Shown: positions 58,586 through 64,000 of the stretch, piece after piece
Layout: each line of letters starts with the position of its first letter
Numbering within the stretch: position 1 is the first letter of the stretch
Assembly: GCF_002778285.1 (NCBI RefSeq)
Contig: NZ_NESM01000001.1
Span: 204,529-268,528, forward strand
DNA from: Limnohabitans sp. 15K
GTDB lineage: Bacteria; Pseudomonadota; Gammaproteobacteria; Burkholderiales; Burkholderiaceae_C
DNA: 64,000 bases
Direction: 5' to 3'
Notes under the pieces: model-generated
What the model saw: only the letters and a program-made list of their open reading frames with translations
The model's database searches: none
Told to the model about the DNA's origin: nothing
Made by a program: the position numbers and the translations under genes

Positions 58586-59146
58586 ATGAACTCAGACATC
58601 GACTACCGCCTCGCCTTTGACCTGGCCCCCATCGGCATGGTGCTCTCGCGCAACCGCACCATGGTCGACTGCAACCAGCGCGTGTGCGAGATGTTTGGTG
58701 TGCCCCGCGAACAACTCATTGGTCAGACCTTTCAGCTGCTCTACCCCAGCGCCGACGAATACGAACGCACCGGCCAGCGCATCAGTCCCATCCTGAATGC
58801 CAAGGGCGTGTACGCTGACGACCGCGTCATGAAACGGGTGGATGGCCGCTTCAAAGGAGAGACCTTTTGGTGCCATGTGACAGGCCGTGCACTCAACCGT
58901 GACGCGCCGCACGAGGCAGGCATCTGGACCTTTGAAGACCTCTCGGCGCGCAAACCCGTCAAGGCCGAACTCACCGCCCGCGAACGCGAAGTCGCCGCCC
59001 ACCTGATGGATGGCCTGACCAGCAAAGAGATTGGCAAGGCTCTGGGCATCAGCCACCGCACGGTGGAGATCTACCGCGTCAAACTGATGCGCAAATACCA
59101 AGCCTCGGGGGCGGCGGACCTGATTCAGAAGCTGATGCGGGGGTGA
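58586..59146 (+). CDS. PAS-domain LuxR-type transcriptional regulator
   Basis: 186 residues. N-terminal PAS sensor domain (about 8-110: LAFDLAPIGMVLSRNRTMVDCNQR, then GQTFQLLYPSADEYER) and C-terminal LuxR/GerE helix-turn-helix (about 127-183: LTAREREVAAHLMDGLTSKEIGKALGISHRTVEIYRVKLMRKY). No receiver domain, so it probably senses a ligand directly. Divergent from scoAB, which it likely controls. Its 3' end converges with the acyl-CoA dehydrogenase gene after 10 bases. Confidence 0.9.
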   Translation: MNSDIDYRLAFDLAPIGMVLSRNRTMVDCNQRVCEMFGVPREQLIGQTFQLLYPSADEYERTGQRISPILNAKGVYADDRVMKRVDGRFKGETFWCHVTGRALNRDAPHEAGIWTFEDLSARKPVKAELTAREREVAAHLMDGLTSKEIGKALGISHRTVEIYRVKLMRKYQASGAADLIQKLMRG

Positions 59147-59156
59147 GCGTTCAAGC

Positions 59157-61475
59157 TCAGGCTCGTGTCAAACCCGCCACCCGCCGCAGATGCTGCGCCA
59201 CCCCGCCAAACTGCTGCTCGATCACCGTGAGCCGTTTGAAGCCATGGCCTACGGCCAGCTCGTCGGTCATGCCCATGCCGCCGTGCAACTGCACAGCGCC
59301 CTGCCCCACCAAACGGGCCGCACGCAACACGGTCACATGGGCCGATGACACCCGCTCGGCGCGGCGCTCGGGGCTCTCGCCCAGCACATCGGCACAAGCA
59401 CCCACCGCCGCTGCGGCCTGCACCAGGGCCATGTACATGTCGGCCATGCGGTGTTGCAAAGCCTGAAAGGCCGCCAAGGGTTGGCCGAACTGCTTGCGCT
59501 GGCTGGTGTAGTTGAGCGTGTCGCGCATCAAGGCCTGCATCACGCCCACAGCTTCAGCACCTGCGGCCAAGGTGGCTGTGTCCCAGGCTTGCGTGAGTGC
59601 TGCCATTGCGTCGCCCTGACCGATAAGAGCCTGCACGGGCGTTTGGTCAAAGGCCAACTCAGCCGCCCAAGCGCCGTCAATCAGCCGAACATCACGCCGC
59701 TGAACCCCGCTGGCTGCGGGATCGAGCAGGCAGATACACAGCTGGCCCGCGTCGTCTCTTGCGCTGACCAGCCAATGCGTGGCTCCGGGTGCGCCACGCA
59801 CCAGGGCTTTGCCCCCGCTGATGTGTATCTGTCCGTTCGCGTTGTGCAAACGGGTCTGCACCCGGCTCAGGTCCGTGCGCCCGCCAGGCTCTAAGGCTGC
59901 TACGGCCAAACGCACTTGGCCCTCGGCCAGGCCTTGAAGCAAAGCATCGGCTGCCGGGTCGCCCAGCGCCTGCAACAAGGTCGCCCCTAAGACGGCAGTG
60001 CTGCTGTAAGGCTCGGCCACCAAAGCCGCACCCAAGGCCTGGCAGATCAGCAGCTGCTCGGGTAATCCACCGCCCATGCCGCCCAGGTGTTCTGGCAATG
60101 CCGCACCCAACAGGCCCAGCTCGTGCGCCAAACCTTGCCACAGCGGCCCTATCGCCTGTGGCGTGGCGATCATTTGTGCGCGTTTTTCGAAGGGCAATTT
60201 GTCTTGCAGCCAGCCTTGCAGACTGGCCACGAGCATGGCCTGCGTTTCGTCGGTAGGCACCACAGGCTCTACCACTTCGGCCCCCAGAATGTGGCGGGCG
60301 ATCAGGTTGCGCTGGACTTCGTTGGTGCCGCCATAAATCGACGCGGCGCGGTCGTTCAAATACGCACGGGTTGCGAACACCGACTCTTCGGGCACAGGCA
60401 AAGCGTGGGCAGTTGCCTCCTCGATCGTCAGGCTGCTGGCGCCATAGGGGCCTGCAATGTCCAGGCCCAGCTCGGTCAGGTGTTGCTTGAGCTCGGTCGC
60501 CAGCACCTTGCCCATGGAGGGCGCAGCCGGCATCCAGCAAGGTTGCGTGCCGCCGCCAATGCGGGCGGTCAGCACCTGCTGTTCCCAGGCGTGCAAAGCG
60601 TCGATGCGGCACTGCGCGTTGGCCAAGCTCAGGGCGATGTCTTCTTGCTCGGAGCCGGGCGCGTCTTGCGCAAAGGCTTCTTGCAAGGACTCGCGCAAGC
60701 GGGCCAAACGACCCCGCAAGAACGGCGCAGACGAGCCGCCCCGTTCGTGTTCCAGTAAAAATTTGGCAATGGTCCAGCCTTGGTTTTCTTCGCCGATCAG
60801 GGCGTCAGCGGGCACACGGGCCTCGTCAAAAAAGACCTGGTTGAATTCGTGGTCGCCCGAGATGCTGATGATCGGCCGGATCTGGATGCCCGGGTTGTTC
60901 AGCTCGAACATCAAAAAGCTGATGCCTTGCTGGGGCTTGCCGCTGCTGTCGGTGCGCACCAGGCAAAACATGTGGGTGGCATTGTGGGCGTGAGTGGTCC
61001 AAATTTTGGAGCCATTGATCACCCACTCGTTGCCGTCTCGGCGGGCACGGCATTGCAGCGATGCCAAGTCGGAACCCGACCCTGGCTCGCTGTAACCCTG
61101 GCACCAGTAACTCACGCCGTTGCGGATGTCCGCGAGCCAACGCTCTTTTTGGGCCTGCGTACCAAACGCCACCAGCACCGGTGCGGCCATCACCAGCCCC
61201 AGGGGCGAAATTTTGGGGGCGTCGGCGGCCGACATCTCGCTGGCAAAAATGTCGTGCTGCCTGGGCGTCCAGCCGCAGCCACCCCACTCCACCGGCCAGT
61301 GCGGCGCAGCCCAGCTGCGCTTGGCCAGAATCCGCTGCCAAGGGATGCCGACCGCGTAGTCCGAAAAAATGCCCGAGGTGCGGTGCCCGCCCAGGCGAAT
61401 TTCGTCGGTCAACTCTGCCGCCAAAAAGGCGCGCACTTCGTCGCGAAATGCCAGTTCGTCTTTGCTCAAGTTCAT
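59157..61475 (-). CDS. Single-chain double acyl-CoA dehydrogenase
   Basis: About 772 residues comprising two acyl-CoA dehydrogenase units in one chain. Unit 1 (about 1-400) has LSKDELAFRDEVRAFL, the FAD-contact QGYSEPGSGSDLASL and WTTHAHNATH, and IYGGTNEVQRNLIAR; Gly replaces the MCAD-type Glu in that last motif. Unit 2 (about 410-772) is more divergent, with YTSQRKQFGQPLAAFQALQH and QLHGGMGMTDELAVGHGFKR. FadE34-type fusions of alpha-beta pairs act on bulky side chains (steroid, bile acid). Substrate here unknown. Start at 61475 fits the family; ATG at 61505 is an alternative. Confidence 0.87.
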   Translation of the reverse strand: MNLSKDELAFRDEVRAFLAAELTDEIRLGGHRTSGIFSDYAVGIPWQRILAKRSWAAPHWPVEWGGCGWTPRQHDIFASEMSAADAPKISPLGLVMAAPVLVAFGTQAQKERWLADIRNGVSYWCQGYSEPGSGSDLASLQCRARRDGNEWVINGSKIWTTHAHNATHMFCLVRTDSSGKPQQGISFLMFELNNPGIQIRPIISISGDHEFNQVFFDEARVPADALIGEENQGWTIAKFLLEHERGGSSAPFLRGRLARLRESLQEAFAQDAPGSEQEDIALSLANAQCRIDALHAWEQQVLTARIGGGTQPCWMPAAPSMGKVLATELKQHLTELGLDIAGPYGASSLTIEEATAHALPVPEESVFATRAYLNDRAASIYGGTNEVQRNLIARHILGAEVVEPVVPTDETQAMLVASLQGWLQDKLPFEKRAQMIATPQAIGPLWQGLAHELGLLGAALPEHLGGMGGGLPEQLLICQALGAALVAEPYSSTAVLGATLLQALGDPAADALLQGLAEGQVRLAVAALEPGGRTDLSRVQTRLHNANGQIHISGGKALVRGAPGATHWLVSARDDAGQLCICLLDPAASGVQRRDVRLIDGAWAAELAFDQTPVQALIGQGDAMAALTQAWDTATLAAGAEAVGVMQALMRDTLNYTSQRKQFGQPLAAFQALQHRMADMYMALVQAAAAVGACADVLGESPERRAERVSSAHVTVLRAARLVGQGAVQLHGGMGMTDELAVGHGFKRLTVIEQQFGGVAQHLRRVAGLTRA

Positions 61476-61535
61476 GGGGTCATCGCTCTCAGAGGCGGCC
61501 GCCATCGCCTGATGGCGCCTGGGTCAAAAGTGGGA

Positions 61536-62207
61536 TCAGAAGCCGACGTAACGCACAAAGTTGGCAGCGTCTTCGCGCACCGACTTCACACTGTTGGCCA
61601 CAAAGTCTTCGTCCGGGTAGCCCATGGCGATGCAGATCATGATGTTCTGGTCATCTGGAATGCCCGCGTGCTCACGCACCACGGCCGACTGCATGATGCC
61701 TTGGCCGTTGATGACGCTGCCCAAGCCGCGCTCCCACGCGGCCAGCACCAGCGCATGCGACAAAGCGCCCAGGTCAAACTGGCTGATGGCCGCAGGTTCG
61801 AGGTATTTGTCATAGGTCAGCACCAGTGACACAGGCGCATCGAACTGCCGAAAACCACGCATGACCCAATCGGTGCGCCGCTCTTTGTCGTCGCGGGCGA
61901 TGCCCATGGCGTCGAACAGCTGAATGGCGATGTCCACCTGGCGCTTTCGGTGGATACCGTCGTAGGCCTCTTTCATCGGGAAGTCGCGCTTGGGCGGCAC
62001 ACCCTTGACCATGTTCTCGGTGTTGCCCCGGCGAATGCGATCCAAAGGCTCGCCCGTGACCACATGCACATACCAAGGCTGCGTGTTCATCGACGAAGGC
62101 GACCACTTGGCCACCTCAATGATCTCTTCGATCACCTCGCGTGGCACGGGTTTGGGCAGGTAGCCGCGAACGCTTTTTCGGGCCTTGATGAGTTCTGAAA
62201 ATTCCAT
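61536..62207 (-). CDS. Nitroreductase-family FMN oxidoreductase
   Basis: 223 residues with the nitroreductase fold: ELIKARKSVRGYLPKPVPREV opening (FMN-phosphate Arg-Ser-Arg-like RKSVRGY), PSSMNTQPW for FMN ring binding, and GLGSVINGQGIM near the C-terminus. Reduces nitroaromatics or quinones in vitro; natural substrate not readable. GAGGAG lies nine bases before ATG. In line with the flanking dehydrogenase and nitronate-monooxygenase-like genes, all minus strand. Confidence 0.88.
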   Translation of the reverse strand: MEFSELIKARKSVRGYLPKPVPREVIEEIIEVAKWSPSSMNTQPWYVHVVTGEPLDRIRRGNTENMVKGVPPKRDFPMKEAYDGIHRKRQVDIAIQLFDAMGIARDDKERRTDWVMRGFRQFDAPVSLVLTYDKYLEPAAISQFDLGALSHALVLAAWERGLGSVINGQGIMQSAVVREHAGIPDDQNIMICIAMGYPDEDFVANSVKSVREDAANFVRYVGF

Positions 62208-62279
62208 GGGTTTTGTCTCCTCATCTAAGGATGGTTGAAAAGTTTTGAGCCGTCAATTCAACTGTGATGCCTAGGTTAC

Positions 62280-63254
62280 TCAAGCCAACATGCCACTGAG
62301 CCGCTGGCGAATCAGCTGATCGGCCTGCGCCATGATCCGATCGACCAATTGCTGACATGTGGGCACGTCATGGATCAACCCCGCCACCATACCGCAACTC
62401 CAGGCACCGGCATCAAGGTCTCCATCGTTCATGACCTTGGGATAGACGCCCGCCACATGCTCAACAATGTCGCTGATGCTCAGGGCTGCGCCTTTTTCAC
62501 GTTCAATCTCTTGAACGCGCTTCACGCCCTCATTCATCAGCACGCGCTCGGTGTTCTTGATGGACCGCATGATGAGCGTGGTGTCCAGCTCACTGGCGGC
62601 CACAATGGCCTGCTTCACTTTTTCATGCACTGGCGCTTCTTGCGTGGCAATGAAGCGGGTTCCCATGTTGATACCGTCAGCGCCCATGGCCAAGGCCGCC
62701 ACCAGGCTGCGGCCATCGGCCATGCCACCAGAGGCCAGAAATGGAATTTTGAGTTCCTCTGCCGCACGGGGCAACAAGATGAAATTGGGCACGTCGTCCT
62801 CGCCAGGATGGCCGCCGCACTCAAAGCCATCCACACTGACCGCATCACAGCCAATTTCTTCGGCCTTCAGGGCATGTCTGACCGAGGTGCATTTGTGAAT
62901 CACCTTAATGCCCGCCGCCTTCAATGCAGGCATGTAGGCTTGCGGGTTGCGCCCGGCGGTTTCCACCACTTTGACACCGCCTTCGATGATGGCCCGGATG
63001 TATTCCGGATACGGGGGCGCAGTGAAGGCGGGCAAAAAGGTCAGATTCACACCAAAGGGTTGATCGGTCATCTGGCGGCAGCGCGCAATTTCCTTGGCCA
63101 GCAACTCTGGCGTTCTCTGGGTCAAGCCGGTGATGATGCCCAAGCCCCCGGCATTGGACACGGCCGAGGCCAGCTCGGCATAACCCACATGGTGCATGCC
63201 CCCTTGCATGATCGGGTGGCGAATGCCCAAGAGTTCTGTGATGCGTGTTTTCAT
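62280..63254 (-). CDS. Nitronate monooxygenase / NAD(P)H:quinone reductase family
   Basis: FMN-binding TIM-barrel protein of 324 residues. N-terminal motif HPIMQGGMHHVGYAELASAVSNAGGLG, phosphate-binding FLASGGMADGRSLVAALAMGADGINMGTRF (about 175-205) and CGGHPGEDD. The class includes true nitronate monooxygenases and enzymes acting as NADH:quinone reductases; the sequence alone does not decide. AGGAAG lies six bases before ATG at 63254. Beside a nitroreductase, but no nitroalkane operon is otherwise evident. Confidence 0.86.
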   Translation of the reverse strand: MKTRITELLGIRHPIMQGGMHHVGYAELASAVSNAGGLGIITGLTQRTPELLAKEIARCRQMTDQPFGVNLTFLPAFTAPPYPEYIRAIIEGGVKVVETAGRNPQAYMPALKAAGIKVIHKCTSVRHALKAEEIGCDAVSVDGFECGGHPGEDDVPNFILLPRAAEELKIPFLASGGMADGRSLVAALAMGADGINMGTRFIATQEAPVHEKVKQAIVAASELDTTLIMRSIKNTERVLMNEGVKRVQEIEREKGAALSISDIVEHVAGVYPKVMNDGDLDAGAWSCGMVAGLIHDVPTCQQLVDRIMAQADQLIRQRLSGMLA

Positions 63255-63300
63255 GTTTTGCTTCCTGCGTCAGTTAAGGAAAAAATAACTCGCCAGTCGA

Positions 63301-64000
63301 TCATTGCGGTTTGATTTTGTAAATGCCGTTGTTCCGATCGGCACTGAAATAAACCGTGCCATCGGCTGCAACAGCCACACCCGTCGTCAAGTAAGGCGGT
63401 GGCAAGCCAGGACCAGCTTCAAAGCCGATGGGCAAGTCTGAAGCAATCACCCGCTTGATGCCGTTCGACGGATCGACTTCAGTCAACTGACGCTTGGCTG
63501 TTTCAGCGACGATGAATTTTCCGGACGGCGCTTGTGCAAGTCCCTCCGGAGCAGCCAGTCCTTCTGAAATGGTTTTCTGACTCCAGTCAGCGGTGTCCAC
63601 TCGAACCAACCGCCCAGACAGCTCGGTGATGTACACGCCGCCATCTTTTCCAAGAATCATTTGTGTGGGTCCTTGTAAACCCGTGACCACTTGTTTTTTG
63701 TCATGCAAATCTGCGCCGCTCAACTGCGTCAAAGCGCCAGAAGCCAACTCCAATACCAGCACCCGGCCATCGCCCAGTTCGATGGCATCCATGGGTGCGG
63801 CCAGGCCATGCCCCATAGCTTTGGTGCTTTTGTCTTTGCGATTGAGCAATTGCACCGTGCCTGTAAACCAACTCGACATCACATAGTGGTCTTTGGACAA
63901 AGACAGGGCAAACGGATATTCGATAGGGTCACCGTGCATCCGTGCGATGTCGTTGAGTTTGCCGCTGACGGTATCGACCGCACGCAATCCAAAAACGTGC
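63301..64000 (-). CDS. Beta-propeller (NHL/SMP-30-like) protein, N-terminus outside window
   Basis: The last ~233 residues of a protein entering from the right edge; the frame stays open to base 64000, so the true start is not seen. Repeats of about 40 residues with LAAPMDAIELGDGRVLVLEL, LQGPTQMILGKDGGVYITEL and LAAPEGLAQAPSGKFIVAET suggest a beta-propeller, like SMP-30 or NHL-type lactonase/lyase proteins. C-terminus GTVYFSADRNNGIYKIKPQ. No catalytic residues assigned; it could be secreted, but the signal-peptide region is missing. Confidence 0.7.
   Translation of the reverse strand, partial: HVFGLRAVDTVSGKLNDIARMHGDPIEYPFALSLSKDHYVMSSWFTGTVQLLNRKDKSTKAMGHGLAAPMDAIELGDGRVLVLELASGALTQLSGADLHDKKQVVTGLQGPTQMILGKDGGVYITELSGRLVRVDTADWSQKTISEGLAAPEGLAQAPSGKFIVAETAKRQLTEVDPSNGIKRVIASDLPIGFEAGPGLPPPYLTTGVAVAADGTVYFSADRNNGIYKIKPQ

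Overview
The window looks like the chromosome of a betaproteobacterium of the order Burkholderiales, most probably Comamonadaceae (Limnohabitans- or Rhodoferax-like). The basis is gene order (carAB-greA, rlmE-ftsH-folP-glmM, rpsB-tsf-pyrH-frr, bamA-skp-lpxD-fabZ-lpxA-lpxB), moderately high GC, TACAAT-type -10 boxes, a PhaR regulator and a RibB protein with a degenerate cyclohydrolase domain. This placement comes from reading, not from a database search. Almost all of the 64 kb is densely packed, mostly housekeeping genes; there is no gene-free stretch over 300 bases, no CRISPR array, no IS element and no rRNA.

1-25 kb, nearly all on the minus strand: glmM (cut by the left edge), folP, ftsH, rlmE, then yhbY on the plus strand, greA, carB, carA, a SpoU-type rRNA methyltransferase, rnhB, and a long envelope cluster (lpxB, gnnB-like, gnnA-like, lpxA, fabZ, lpxD, skp, bamA). 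Next come ispC, cdsA, frr, pyrH, tsf and rpsB. The notable point is a gnnA/gnnB-type oxidoreductase and aminotransferase pair between lpxA and lpxB. It predicts lipid A built on 2,3-diamino-glucose, with amide- instead of ester-linked primary acyl chains. LpxA also carries Met at the acyl-chain ruler position, predicting short (about C10) chains. uppS and rseP, usual members of this cluster, are absent from it.

25-44 kb: an amidase plus bifunctional NAD(P)HX repair enzyme operon, rnr divergent from tRNA-Leu(CAG), rimO, phaR, and the riboflavin/nusB operon ribE-ribBX-ribH-nusB. An aminotransferase then leads into ybgC-tolQ-tolR-tolA (tolB and pal do not follow), and a quinone oxidoreductase and dnaE close the section.

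44-58 kb: more accessory content. It holds a DUF599 membrane protein, a cluster of REP-like palindromes, a WrbA-like flavoprotein and pirin divergent from a LysR regulator with a perfect palindromic box, a renalase-like flavoprotein, and gluQ. A vapBC-type toxin-antitoxin pair with a palindromic operator follows, then trmB, a pseudouridine synthase, alaS, a succinate-semialdehyde-type dehydrogenase, a structurally weak tRNA-Gly(CCC), and an orphan ParB-like protein.

57-64 kb: a catabolic block. scoAB (3-oxoacid CoA-transferase) is divergent from a PAS-LuxR regulator across a repeated ACTACGTA motif. A single-chain double acyl-CoA dehydrogenase, a nitroreductase, a nitronate-monooxygenase-like enzyme and a beta-propeller protein cut by the right edge complete it.

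Several genes need non-ATG starts on ribosome-binding-site evidence: TTG for ftsH, phaR, tolA and probably rnr and lpxD; GTG for carA and the rRNA methyltransferase. Two -10 boxes (yhbY, dnaE) sit so close to the start codon that the mRNAs may be leaderless.
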